Made by a program: the position numbers and the translations under genes. The notes beneath the pieces are model-generated. The model was not told where the DNA came from. It searched no databases and was given only the letters and a program-made list of their open reading frames with translations. A stretch of DNA of 64,000 nucleotides from Topomyia yanbarensis (taxonomy: Eukaryota; Arthropoda; Insecta; Diptera; Culicidae). Positions 10,123 to 21,811 of the stretch are shown in pieces (within the stretch, counting starts at the first letter, position 1; each line of letters starts with the position of its first letter). The stretch lies in contig NC_080671.1 in the NCBI RefSeq assembly GCF_030247195.1, positions 297,147,586 to 297,211,585 of the forward strand, written 5' to 3'.

Positions 10123-12560
10123 TGGCGCCTCCTGGCCATTCCAATCCCTTTAGTGAAAACTATGTTATCTCACCGTTTGACGATCCAGATGAAACAACAG
10201 TCCGCCAGCCAAGAAAAACCACAGTACAGTAAAGAACGAAAATCTACGAACCAGACAGCCGGGCCAATAACAAGATCCAGGAACAACTCGCCAGCAGTTA
10301 ATACGAATTCGAAACGAGGAAGACCGCAGAAACAACACACCCCGTTCAGCAAACCCACGATAACTTTAACCGGATAACTTGAGCTCACCACCAACGAAAC
10401 TATAGGTTATTCAGACGATGAAATTGAGATTACCGAGAGGCCTCCTAGCCAACCTCTTCGATAATTCTCATTTTCATCGACGTTTGGATACCAATGACAA
10501 CCGACGCACGAATACTGACCACGAGATAGGTCGGTTTGGAAGAGTGGAAAGTGTAGTACTCCTTGCAACGCAAGCACAGCAGGACGAAGAAACTATGCGG
10601 GCCGTCATACCCCAACCCGTTGATGGTGCATTCACCTCTGTAGCCGATAAGGACACCGATATCACCACCCCAACTAGAAAATCAGCAAATCAGAGCAACC
10701 CGATCGTTATCTACGAGCAAACGAGCAGAGCTACACAAAGTCTATCCCCAGTGCCGACTGCAGTCGGTTTTCGTGAGCATAGTAGTGTAGTTTGTACGAC
10801 AGCGGTTGGCACTGTGGGGTCGGACCACTCAGGTCAGTTTCAGGTTTGCCAACCCAATCACAGGTCGTCGCTGTTGTGCTATCTTATGACAAACGCCATT
10901 TTGGGGTAAACTGAGTTAAATATGCCATATTGTTGGTCTAAAAAATCTCTACAAAATGGCGATTTCGGAATTTTGACATACTACTTGGTTACTGAGATAT
11001 AGCGAGAAACGTGCTGAGAAATTCTATGATATTTGCTTAAAATGGCTGTGTCTGGGCATTGGCGTAAGTTATCTTGATGGATTAGATGTTTTTCTATGTA
11101 AAAATGTCTGAGAAACACAATAGCAAAATCATTTTCAAAATAAAAATACACGAAATGTGAGAAAAAATAATTTTAGTTTTAAACTTGAAATATAGCATAT
11201 TTGGCAACACTGTATCCAAAAATTATTATTTTTTCTAGTTTCCCTGACTCATTTGCTTTAAAATGCATCTCACCGATTGTTTATAGACCAAATAAAGCCA
11301 AAGATATAAATAAAAGTTAATAATTGACGATTTTTTTCTATGGAAAATTTTCCAAGCACGATTATGACACGCCATACAAATTTTGTCATCAATACACACC
11401 TATGACACGTATGAGTGCGACTTTTGTTTACATGTTTAGCAAAAACTCGTAATATAGTCAACCGATCTTCATAATATTTGAGAGATTAATACAGAATAGA
11501 CAGAAGCATCAATTGTATTATCTGAATTGTTTCTACTATTTACCAATTGCAAGATATTCAATCTCAAACTTTAAAAATCGTTTTTCTCGAAATGTGCAAA
11601 ATGGCGCTTGTCATAAGATAGCACAACAGCGACGAGGTACTGCTGCGCCTAACGTTTTTTTAGATATGATTGACAATATTTTTCATATGGATTCGTGGCA
11701 CCACTCGCCGCCCTCACCCGGAGAAGGCCCATCGACAAGATCATGGCCAAAGAAGCAACCAAAGAAAACTACACAAAGTCATTCCCCAGTGCCGGTTGCT
11801 GTCGGTAGTTCTGCAAATAATAGTGTAGTGTAGGCTGGCACTGTTGGGCTAGACGTCCCACAGGTCAGCCCCATTCCAGCTCGCGTACGAACGGATTCTG
11901 TTGCGGTTTCTCTCGTTACAGATGTGAACAAGAGGCATCGAACAAGTAACCGGTTTGAGGAAGAAGAGAAAAAAGTAGCTTCTCCACTTCATCAGGAAGG
12001 GATCGACTGGGGGAAGAAGGCTGTTTCTACCACTCAGATATACAGCCTCCGCAATTCTCCTCCTGGCTTTCCGCCGTTGAAGATACATCGCGACCAATAG
12101 CACCACGCCGGATATCATCTGATTCCACATCATCAAATATGACACGAACGACTACGGATGGTTGTGATAATAGATGTTTCGCATTGCAATGGAACATTTG
12201 CGGACTTCGGACGAATGCGAATGAGATCAAACAACTTCTTGCACATTACGAGCCCTGTGTAATCGCCCTACAAGAAACAAAAGTGATTGAGCGCATTGCT
12301 ACAGCAATCCACGATGATATACCGTTTGAACGCATTGAGCTCAATATTGGTCTACAGCTTGTTACTGTACGAATCCACAAACCGTTCCAAGCAACAGGAG
12401 TATCGATCTACATACCACCCAGCGATCAACAATGCCAGAAAGCGCTGAACGACGTCCTAGAAGGCATAATAGGTCCTGTTATGCTTCTGGGAGACTTCAA
12501 CGCCCATCATCCTGCATGGGGATTACAAACAACGAATGCACTTGGTCGCTTCATCGCATA
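10123..12560 (+). pseudogene. Decayed I-clade-like non-LTR retrotransposon (gag remnant plus endonuclease)
   Basis: A frame starting MAPPGHSNPFSENY at 10123 soon meets a stop. Further proline/serine-rich, frame-broken segments (10418-10860, 11640-11830) look like a decayed ORF1 or ORF2 leader. From 12139 to 12561 a 140-codon frame encodes the amino-terminal apurinic-type endonuclease of a LINE: ALQWNICGLRTNANEIKQLL (Asn of the first motif), VIALQETKV (catalytic Glu) and MLLGDFNAHHPAWG (DFN motif). The SDH motif and the whole RT are missing after about 12560, so the element is 3'-deleted. A 769-bp TIR element splits it at 10866-11634. The clade is inferred from endonuclease motifs only. Confidence 0.65.
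10866..11634. mobile_element. 769-bp TIR element inside the retroelement remnant
   Basis: The ends are near-perfect 38-bp inverted repeats beginning CGTCGCTGTTGTGCTATCTT (10866-10903) and ending in its complement (11597-11634), with one mismatch seen. The four bases AGGT flank both sides (10862-10865, 11635-11638), a possible short target duplication. The interior is AT-rich without a transposase. Excision in silico rejoins the retroelement-like flanks. Superfamily not assigned. Confidence 0.8.
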
Positions 12561-12599
12561 GAAAACGCTATTGTGTATAAACGGTTCTGTGCAAAAGTA

Positions 12600-13300
12600 C
12601 ATGAAAGGTTCGAATTACGCCAACCTTGTTCCAATTCGGACCACCCATTTCTTATCGACTTTTTCAAAAGAATTTTTTTTCTATTTTGGCCTAAGTTATT
12701 TTTATTTGATTTTTACTAAATTTCGAATTGTCAAATAAAGATCGCTTTGATATATAAAACATTGTAGAAAAGGAACCATCCAAAGTAGGTGCTCAGGCCA
12801 AATTATAATAAGTAATGAGCTATAACGTCGCAATTTATCAATTGATTTGCGAAAACACATGTTTTTTTCTGAAAGATCGATCGACTGCGTATACTTTCTT
12901 CTCAAACGGTTTTTCACGATCGCGTATTAGATCGTATATATGGCAAAAGGTCCGAATTAGACCAACCCATATTCTATTATTCACATACCGATTAAACGAA
13001 AACTGTTGGTAGTCTCGCCCAAAACAAGATATGAAATAAAAGATATTATCTGGCAGATCCAAAATCATGATAATGTACTTCATTTAATAACCTGTTGTGG
13101 CCAAAAAAGTCTTGTTTTTCGACTTAGAGGTTTTTCAAAAAACGCGCACCAAAACAACATTCGCCCCTAGCACACGCACATGAAAACTAAGAATCGCAAA
13201 ATTTGATATATACGCTTTTCATAATATAACCATAGATGAGAAACACCTAGAGGTCCGAATTGGCCAGCGGACCGAATCGGGCCACTTCTCCCTATTATAA
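12600..13300. mobile_element. Partial MITE with repeated GGTCCGAATTGGCC word
   Basis: The right end CGGGCCACTTCTCCC-TA (to about 13294) is preceded by GGTCCGAATTGGCC (13252). Related words are at 12949 (same strand) and at about 12622-12650 (opposite strand, CCAATTCGGACCACCC). The pattern of a terminal GGGAG box plus a reiterated subterminal word is the one seen in the TA-target MITEs here. The matching left terminus is not seen, so this copy is truncated or too diverged. Confidence 0.5.
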
Positions 13301-13649
13301 AAAATCCACAAATGTTAACTTTGTAGAATATTTTCAAACGCTAGGATGTTTATAGAAACAGTTAGAGCTGTTTCTTTGATTAAAAATGTCATGTTGCTTA
13401 GCCAGTCTTCTTAAAAGTTGCAAAAATATGCAGATGAAATAGTGTTATCTTGAAAGTACTATCAATCGACTAAAAATTTTTGAAAGAATGTCGCCCCCTG
13501 CAGTGTTCAAACCAAAGTCAACCCTACCCACCTACTTTGCAAACCATCGGGAATACACGACTCGAACTGTCTGGACATTATTGTCCCGGTCCTGCTCGTG
13601 CGAAAATCGACCAAAGACTGACGCAAACGAACCAGAGATGCAAGGTACT

Positions 13650-13895
13650 TTTTTCAAATGTCTGCAATAATAATTTTAAAAGTCTGGGAAGAACAAAATA
13701 TGTCTGGAAAGCTAGGGTAACCAAAAGCCTTTACATTCAAAAAACTGTAAATATCTGCAACCAAACTAAAAAATCTGCAAATATCTGCAACGAAACTAAA
13801 AAATCTGCAAATATCTACGTCATCGAAAAAATCTGCAGTTTAAATTAAAAGTCTGCGAATTTGCAGATTTGTCTGCAAATCTGGCATCTCTGAAC
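13650..13895. repeat. Degenerate AAATCTGCAAATAT-type repeat tract
   Basis: Imperfect reiterations of AAAAATCTGCAAATATCTGC and gTCTGCAAAT fill this stretch. Related AATCTGT(A/G)-rich tracts occur at 36300-36540, 37380-37490 and 45085-45240, several ending at GGTAACCCTG or GGCAACCCTG. No coding sequence. Confidence 0.5.
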
Positions 13896-14509
13896 GAACA
13901 CGCGGTACCTGTATAAATAGTCTCCCGTAACTTTTGTTTTTTTTTATTTAAGTGACTGAAATAATTCCATTCGTCACGCTGCCTCCCCCATCTGATTGGG
14001 TTGCTTATGTTCTCCCTACTGACGGCTTTGCCCAGAATAGATTGACTGATGTATGGGAGTTTTCACGTTTTCCGATATCTATTCATTTTTGCTTGTTTTT
14101 CAATAGTGTGCTATTGAAATACAAAGCAATATAGCAATAAAACACAATTTCAGTTAATTCCGAATTGTTAATAAATGGTAATAACCAGACGGAAATCCGT
14201 TCATAAATAGCAAAGTTAGACAACTACAACTACAACTTTACTGAAGATTCAAACTATCTATCTCCTTTCAGTAAAAAGTTGTATTTCAAAAATGCCTTTA
14301 AACTTCTTTTTTGAACAAGGTCGTCTACTTCTGAAACTCCGTTTTAATAGTTCCTAAAACTTCTTTGAAGTCACCAAAACTCAAAACCTTATGGTTTAGC
14401 TGCAACATAATTTAAGGCACGAAAATGCACATTTTGACCTCTGTGCAATGTTAGCTTTAAAACAGACAAAAAAGTATATACTTCAAAACATTTTTTGAGT
14501 AAAGGAAAT

Positions 14510-14893
14510 CAGATCACCAAATTTTTGTCGCCGAAAGTCAGCAATATTTGTACTGAATTTTCCTCAGCTGAAAGGTTCAGCAATCCAAACTGCCACAAGT
14601 TGAGCATTTTGAATTTATCCTATTTGACAGATTCATGTTGCTGAAAATCAGCAATTGAAATTGTCAAATTGACAGCCCGCTTACCGCATTCTGAGTATTT
14701 CGGGTTAGATTAATGTGAAACTGGAAATTGCGCTGCCAGTTGGACAATGTCAATTGCTGAATTTTCTGCCAAGTAATTCTGTCAAGTGGGATATATTCAA
14801 TATACTGAACTTTGGATCTTGGATTGTTGATCCTTTCAGCTGATGATAATTTGGCAAAATTTTACTGAAATTGTCGACTAAATTTTGCTGTGA
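14510..14893. mobile_element. Diverged foldback MITE (about 384 bp)
   Basis: The two halves are imperfect inverted copies. On the left, CTCAGCTGAAAGGTTCAGCA (about 14567) pairs with the complement of TTGATCCTTTCAGCTGATGA (about 14826). Outer ends with GTCG and inner segments with CAGCAATTGAAATTGTC / GACAATGTCAATTGCTG also pair. No ORF of interest. Boundaries approximate. Confidence 0.65.
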
Positions 14894-15061
14894 TAGAATA
14901 AGACCTATTCTTGACGTTAGCAGAAAAAACATGGTTTCGAGAAAAACGCCATTTTGAACCCTCAATTTTGAATTTAAAAAAAAAAACCTTTTGTAATTAT
15001 CGATAAACATCGAATAAAAGAATAAACGCAGAAGTTAGTCTGAATCTAGGAGAAGGCCCTC

Positions 15062-15507
15062 TTAAGGGGAGGTAAGGGTTTCAGCGTGAAAAAAAAATAC
15101 TTTTATTGTGATTTTTTTAGAACTTTGGGTGAAGTGAATTGATAAAAATTTTTGTACATTATAGTATAGCATCTAAATAACATTCTGTTATTTTCTATGC
15201 AAAAATATCGATAAACGACTCGGTGACGAAGTTTTTTGTAGAACCTACTTAACTACTTAACCGATTTCTTTCAAACTTTGCATACACATTCTATATAAAA
15301 AATACCTAACCCCTACGTTGAATGTTTGAGATAATTTTTCAATTGTCAAGTAGTTTTCGAATGGCAGGTAACACCGCATATCATGTTTTTTCAAGAGACG
15401 ATCTACAAAAAAAGTTTTGATCAATTCGCTTCAGGCAAAGTTCTAAAAAAATCGCAAAAAATGTGTTTTTTCGCGCTGAAACTCTTAAATCCCCTGCCCC
15501 TCCTTAA
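15062..15507. mobile_element. TTAA-target foldback MITE (about 446 bp)
   Basis: The inverted ends TTAAGGGGAGG...GGGTTTCAGCGTGAAAAAA (from 15062) and the complement of CGCGCTGAAACTCTTAAATC...CCTCCTTAA (to 15507) match over about 90 bp, including TTTTTTTAGAACTTTG. TTAA at each outer edge suggests a TTAA target duplication as in piggyBac-type elements. No transposase. Confidence 0.75.
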
Positions 15508-15735
15508 AATCATAATATTATTAATGTTTTAGCTCAAACTTTACTTGAAACGCACTAAAACCACTTTCCAACAAACAAACGGAGAAGACAAGAAAAAACA
15601 TAAATTTTAGTGAAATTATAAGAAAATTGTTATAGCCTTTCATATATAGATATGGAGCCTACGTATCTTCAATAACTTAACTTAGGTCATATATTTAAAC
15701 ATTCAAAAACTCTGTCTACAACACTAAACCTCTAA

Positions 15736-16727
15736 CATCGCGGTATTATTTATGGAGCGAAAATTTAAAATAGTTTCCATAAAAATAACTCGCAGATAAA
15801 ACCAATACATTTTGCTGAACACGTGACTAGAAAGATTACATACTTAAAACGCTAGAGATTTTGTCTTATTAATATCGGTTTATTACCCTATGTGTACTGT
15901 GAAAGAAATTAAGGAAAAAATACATTTAATTCAATAACCTCAAAACTCGCTATTCATACTATTTTTTGAAATGAAAATAGCACAACTTCAACTAAATGTA
16001 GCAGTTTTGTTTTCGGAAAAATCTGATTAGTTCCGGGCGTTTTGTCCTTAAAACCGTCTATTTCATTTTACCTTATTTGGTTGTTTTACTCAATGAAAAT
16101 GTATTTTCAAATCGTTTACTAGTGGAGTAAAAATTTTTGAAGTGCCCCCCCCCATTTTTCACAAAGTGGTGAATTTTGCAAAACATGTTTTTATTTTATT
16201 GTTCAGGTACCCTTAAATATCTTTGTGAAATCATCGCGGTATTATTTATGGAGCGAAAATTTAAACTAGTTCCCATAAAAATAACTCGCAGATAAAACCA
16301 ATACATTTTGCTGAACACTAGAAAGATTACATACTTAAAGCGCTAGAGATTTTGTCTTATTAATATCGGTTTATTACCCTATGTGTACTGTGAAAGAAAT
16401 TAACGAAAAAATACATTTAATTCAATAACCTCTAAACTCGCTATTCATACTATTTTTTGAAATGAAAATAGCACAACTTCAACTAAATGTAGCAGTTTTG
16501 TTTTCGGAAAAATCCGATTAGTTCCGGGAGTTTTGTCCTTAAAACCGTCTATTTCAATTTACCTTATTTGGTTATTTTACTCAATGAAAATGTATTTTCA
16601 AATCGTTTACTAGTGGAGTAAAAAATTTTGATGTTCCCCCCCCCATTTTTCACAAAGTGGTGAATTTTGCAAAACATGTTTTTATTTTATTTTTCAGGTA
16701 CCCCTAAACATCTTCGTGAAATATTTT
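15736..16727. repeat. Direct duplication of a 496-bp unit
   Basis: CATCGCGGTATTATTTATGG starts at 15736 and again at 16232. The two units stay alignable through TTGTTTTCGGAAAAATC and the poly-C stretch before CATTTTTCACAAAGTGGTGA, each ending at GTGAAAT before the next block. Differences are few. The second unit's tail leads into the left arm of the large inverted repeat. Confidence 0.85.
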
Positions 16728-19222
16728 GTCGTTATTCGAAATATTTATAATAGTTTTAGTCAATTGAAAATTTATACACCTTTTCGAATTGCACCAAACT
16801 TCACTGGTGGTTTAACAAACGTTTAGTCTTGAAAATGTCGAAAAAAGGTTTAACAAATGTTAACTATTTCTACTATTTTTTATACAACTTTTAAAAAATG
16901 CTGTTTTAAATGGTTTCTTCACGCGATATTCATACCGTTGAAAAATGTTGCATATATTATCAGCTTTGAAATCCAGGAAAAAAAAATTTGAGCAAACATA
17001 AGGTTTTTAAAATATTTGATTTTTTGTGTTACCCGGCATGCGAAAAACAACGCGCGAGCGAAACAGTTGCTGGTCGCCACGGCACGCTTGGACCAACCTT
17101 GCACTAGCGAACCAGCCGTACTTTCCGCGACATATTTAGACAAGTATAAAATTTGGCAATGATGAGTTTCGGTTGACAAATGGCGTGTGACGGACTCAAT
17201 CAATCAGTTTTAGGAGACCAGGTGGTGCGATTATACTTGATACACAAATACTGTTTATTACTTCATCGTTTTCGTTTGTTGAAATAAGTTATGGTTCTGT
17301 GGTTGATAGGTCACCCGGAAGAGTTCTGTAATTCTTTGCAAAAAACATAATCAATGTGCGAGGGAAACTCTTTCCGTTGATACGCACAAATTAAAATAAA
17401 TAAAATTTGGATTGCAATTATGCAATCGAATTGATGTTTACATATGCGAAAGAAATGGTTTTACTCCACGTAAACAAGAACAAATCTTCAATGAAGCGAC
17501 AAATAAACTATCGCGTATAGAGCTAGTTTGTACTAATTATACATTATACATTATACATTATACATTATACATTATACATTATACATTATACATTATACAT
17601 TATACATTATACATTATACATTATACATTATACATTATACATTATACATTATACATTATACATTATACATTATACATTATACATTATACATTATACATTA
17701 TACATTATACATTATACATTATACATTATACATTATACATTATACATTATACATTATACATTATACATTATACATTATACATTATACATTATACATTATA
17801 CATTATACATTATACATTATACATTATACATTATACATTATACATTATACATTATACATTATACATTATACATTATACATTATACATTATACATTATACA
17901 TTATACATTATACATTATACATTATACATTATACATTATACATTATACATTATACATTATACATTATACATTATACATTATACATTATACATTATACATT
18001 ATACATTATACATTATACATTATACATTATACATTATACATTATACATTATACATTATACATTATACATTATACATTATACATTATACATTATACATTAT
18101 ACATTATACATTATACATTATACATTATACATTATACATTATACATTATACATTATACATTATACATTATACATTATACATTATACATTATACATTATAC
18201 ATTATACATTATACATTATACATTATACATTATACATTATACATTATACATTATACATTATACATTATACATTATACATTATACATTATACATTATACAT
18301 TATACATTATACATTATACATTATACATTATACATTATACATTATACATTATACATTATACATTATACTGTTTGTACAATTATAATAAAATTACAATGGT
18401 TTGATTGGACAAAGAGTTATTTCAAATATATTGATTCTCTATTTTGCACTTTGAAATTCACGCTTCTCGACAAAAAAAACTTGTCCTGGAAATGCAATAA
18501 CAATTGATGAAGATAAATTAGATGGTAAATTTTCGGATGACACAGGATATGTTACAAATGTTGTTTTCAAAAATATGTAATGAATAAACTATTATATTAA
18601 AAGCACTGGGTATTATCGATAAGACTATCGCAACGAAATTTATTCTCTAACTTTGCATTTGATGTAGTCAGAGTCGTGGCGAGCTCCCACCGACTCACTC
18701 ATGCGATGTTGGTCCAAGCGTGCCGTGGCGACCAGCGACTGTTTCTCTCGCGCGTTGTTTTTCGCATGCCGGGTAACACAAAAAATCAAATACATATTTT
18801 AAAAACCTTATGTTTGCTCAAAATTTTTTTTCCTGGATTTCAAAGCTGATAATATATGCAACATTTTACAACTTAAACGGTATGAATATCGCGTGAAGAA
18901 AACATTTAAAACAGCATTTTTTGAAAAATTGTTTAAAAAATAGTAGAAATAGTTAACATTTGTTAAACCTTTTTTCGACATTTTCAAGACTAAACATTTG
19001 TTAAACGACCAGTGAAGTTTGGTGCAATTCGAAAATAAACTTTGGCTGTAAAAATATTATAATAAGAAGGTGTATAAATTTACAATTAACTAAAACTATT
19101 AGAAATATTTCGAATAACGACAAAATATTTCATGAAAATGTTTAGGGGTACCTAAATAATAAAATTAAAACATGTTTTGCAAAATTCATGACATTGTCAA
19201 AAAGGGGGGGGGGCACTTCAGA
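16630..19222. repeat. Large inverted repeat (arms about 470-520 bp, spacer about 1.6 kb)
   Basis: The left arm (about 16630-17097) runs from the poly-C/CATTTTTCACAAAG block to CACGGCACGCTTGGACCAAC. The right arm (about 18706-19222) is its complement, from GTTGGTCCAAGCGTGCCGTG to GGGGGGGGGGCACTTC. The most conserved part includes the complementary pair TGTGTTACCCGGCATGCG / CGCATGCCGGGTAACACA. The arms differ by substitutions and small indels. This may be a giant foldback element or an inverted duplication; no transposase frame lies between the arms, only the heptamer array. Confidence 0.85.
17536..18368. repeat. Perfect heptamer array, 119 copies of a TATACAT rotation
   Basis: The 833 bp from 17536 to 18368 are an uninterrupted 7-bp repeat, exactly 119 x 7, with no substitution noticed. 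Because seven is not a multiple of three and the unit has no stop on this strand, all three plus frames read the same seven-residue peptide Y-T-L-Y-I-I-H, which produces a spurious 330-codon ORF at 17412-18404. I do not consider that ORF a gene. The array sits in the spacer of the large inverted repeat. Confidence 0.95.
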
Positions 19223-19497
19223 ACTTTTTAGTCTGACTGCTACACACCGAAAGAAATATGTTTGAGCCGAATCAGTTTTGTAAAATAGCATAATCTTGGG
19301 AATTACATGCGTGCGTCGTTGACAAAATAATTAATCATACAGTCCATGCATTTTTTGAAAAAGTCCTAGAAATGAAATGAATTGATTTCATACCAGGTGG
19401 AATGTGGAAAGTTATGGTTAGGATACTATGTCAGCTAAATCACATAAATACGTATGACATATTCCGCGAGCTTGTGAACTAGAAGGGAATTCTTGTA

Positions 19498-20440
19498 GGG
19501 GAGCCCGGGGCTAGTTGGCGGTTGGGGTTAGTTGGCGGAATCCCTTTTTCTCTGTTTCTATTAGACATATAGCGCTGCCTCTTCTTGTGTACCTCAAGCT
19601 ATGTGAAACCCGTTATCCAATGTGTTTTTGTTGCAAAATGATTAGTTTGGTGGAAGTTGTGGGTGATATTGTGTTTTCGAACATACTAAGTAAATTTTCA
19701 AAATTTTAAATACTTTGCGTTATTTAGGGTGATTTTCAATCTATTTCCCGAATGATTATATTTTTCGATAGCGCGTGAAAGGAGCTTTCAGTATCCGTAT
19801 AGATACTACATCTATCTACAAACAAAAGTTATTTTGTAAATAATTTTTAATAAAATATGCGGTTGGGGTAAGTTGGCGGTGCTGCACGCGGGGCAAGTTG
19901 GCAGTTGTTCTATTTACAGTGCAAAAAAGTCATCAAAAAATTTTATTTCTGGAATTCACTCCAAAGTAAGAAAATCTTTTTCTTGTGTATCTCGCCAATG
20001 TAGGAGACATTTATTCCGGCCAATCGCATGAAGAATTTCGAAAATTTGCTTTTGAATAGGAAGTACGCGTCAAAGTCAAAATGCTGGGATGTTGAAACTG
20101 CAATATTATAGCAAATGTTGGTTAATATACAGTTTTCTCGAAAAGACATTCAACACGTGTCTAAAGGACCCTTGAAGTAATTGCATCTTCATTTGATTGC
20201 TTAGATTTTGGCGTACCCTCACATACCGCCAACTTACCCCGGGGCTGGGGTAAGTTGGCGGGTTTTCCGCATCACATATTTTTGTCTCTAAAAATGGAGA
20301 CAATGCACTTTTAAAAAAATCAGAGATGTTGCCAACAGTCTGCTCTTTCATGCCGCCTGTTCAATTTTGCAAGATCTAGCTACATCAAAGCGGTAAAAAT
20401 TGAAAACTGAAAACACCGCCGACTAGCCCCGGTCTCCCCT
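19498..20440. mobile_element. MITE with GGGGTAAGTTGGCGG words (about 943 bp)
   Basis: The left end GGGGAGCCCGGGGCTAGTTG (19498) is matched by the complement of the right end (GACTAGCCCCGGTCTCCCC to about 20439). The word GGGGTTAGTTGGCGG / GGGGTAAGTTGGCGG is repeated at about 19525, 19865 and 20251 and occurs inverted at about 20225. A TA precedes the left end; the right flank is ambiguous. No transposase. Confidence 0.75.
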
Positions 20441-21006
20441 TTTATGTTGGTATTACAAATCTTAAAACCTTGTCGAATCTGTCAACAGTTGTTACGGCAT
20501 TTAATTAGCAAGGGACTGGAAGGTGAAGTATATTTTTCAATATTTAGAGCCATAGTACTCAAGGGAGAGCAAGGAGTTGAAGGGAGAAAGTTTTGAAAAG
20601 CGTAGAAGGATCATATATGCAAGCTTAGAGCTCACCGGCGACTTAACTTTTTGTCTGCTACCGTAGGAGTCAGGGTCTTTTGGCATTAGAAATGCGAAGC
20701 ACCTGAGTCTACGGCATGTCCGGACAAGCGTAAAGTAACTTGTTACTTCATGCTGTCGGAACCGACTATTGTCGAATCTAATGTGGAATTTTGTTTACTA
20801 TTCGCATCTATAATATTTTTTATGTGAGTTTGAAAAGGTTATAGCAGTTTTACGAGGTGAAGAGGCGTCAAATAGCTATAATGTCACGATACTAAATGTT
20901 TTTCAAGCATTTCTAACTCAATCTGCTTTTTCAAATTTTGATTAACCTCAGGACGTAAATGGTAGTAGATTTGTTTTTGACAAAGTACACGAAATTTATG
21001 TCGCCT

Positions 21007-21056
21007 ACGAGTTTTGTGGTTATTGAATTATACGAGTTTTGTGGTTATTGAATTAT
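21007..21056. repeat. Perfect 25-bp direct duplication
   Basis: The unit TACGAGTTTTGTGGTTATTG plus AATTA occurs twice back to back, downstream of the Pdfr exon donor, in what should be intron. Confidence 0.9.
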
Positions 21057-21224
21057 ATGTATCTCCTTCATTAATATAGTGACTTCCAATGTGTGTGCTT
21101 ATTGGAAGATTGGATGTTTGAAATTGGAACTCATTAACTTACCGCAGAGAACTTTCTGGATTTTGATCCCAGAAAGAAAAGTGATAATGCTATAGAGATG
21201 ACGTTCAATCGCATACATACTCAC

Positions 21225-21445
21225 TTTTGTGGTCCTATGTACTGTGCAGTGGTTACAGCCCAAATAGCAGTCAATGCTATAGGACCGCCCCAGCCAAGCA
21301 TGGCGTACAGCGTATGTGGGAAGCGACCCTGAAAAACTGTGACGGTGACGACATTATGTAAATACAAGCCCTCTATGAACATCCACATGAACATGCAAGT
21401 TCTTGCATACTCCAACAGAACGTATGAGGCTTCGCAGAGGTAAGG
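21225..21445 (-). CDS. Pdfr: Pigment-dispersing factor receptor, one internal exon (TM3-TM4 region)
   Basis: The minus-strand reading from 21445 (PYLCEASYVLLEYARTC) through MFMWMFIEGLYLHNVVTV to GWGGPIALTAIWAV carries the class B (secretin-family) GPCR TM3 signature FxWMFxEGxYLH and a TM4 starting at the conserved GW..P. I recognise EYARTCMFMWMFIEGLYLHN as the TM3 of insect PDF receptors, the Gs-coupled receptor for the circadian neuropeptide PDF at the neuronal plasma membrane. The exon is bounded by a pyrimidine-rich acceptor ending AATAG (AG at 21446-21447) and a GTGAGT donor (21224-21219). It has 221 bp, starts on a codon boundary and ends two bases into a codon. No other Pdfr exon was found in the window, implying introns of tens of kilobases or exons outside it. 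Reading frame and splice sites are intact. Confidence 0.85.
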
Positions 21446-21564
21446 CTATTTGAAAAATGTAAAATAAATCGTTTAGTGACATATAATTATACTATAGGGG
21501 ACACACATAATTTATTTAGTTGTGTATTTTGTCTTCGGCATATACCGTACAGATTACTTTACTG

Positions 21565-21811
21565 CAGTCGTGATTCGCTGCTTGGACACTTTTTAACTGG
21601 ACCGCTTTTTAGTTGGACCTCCGGACTAAAAAGCATCTGAACGCCAAAATCTTATGTCAAATTAACTTGGACAATCTATCTAACAATCCTTTACACTACT
21701 AATGTCTTCTTTGGAGAGTTTTTGACATTTGTCAGTCGGTCCAAACTCCAACTAGCGAATCAAATTCGTTAGTTGGACAAAGGCTGTGGCCCAACCAACG
21801 AGTTACGACTG
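21565..21811. mobile_element. Short TA-type MITE with TTGGACA words (about 247 bp), in Pdfr intron
   Basis: The left end CAGTCGTGATTCGCTGCTTG and right end CAACGAGTTACGACTG-TA are inverted. GTTGGAC words recur at about 21594, 21612 and 21773. The right flank is TA, while the corresponding left bases are TG. It lies about 120 bp upstream of the Pdfr exon acceptor. Confidence 0.65.

Noticed and set aside
17412..18404. 330-codon ORF with a seven-residue repeat
   Set aside because: It is only the translation of the TATACAT microsatellite; all plus frames are open and there is no independent evidence of a gene.
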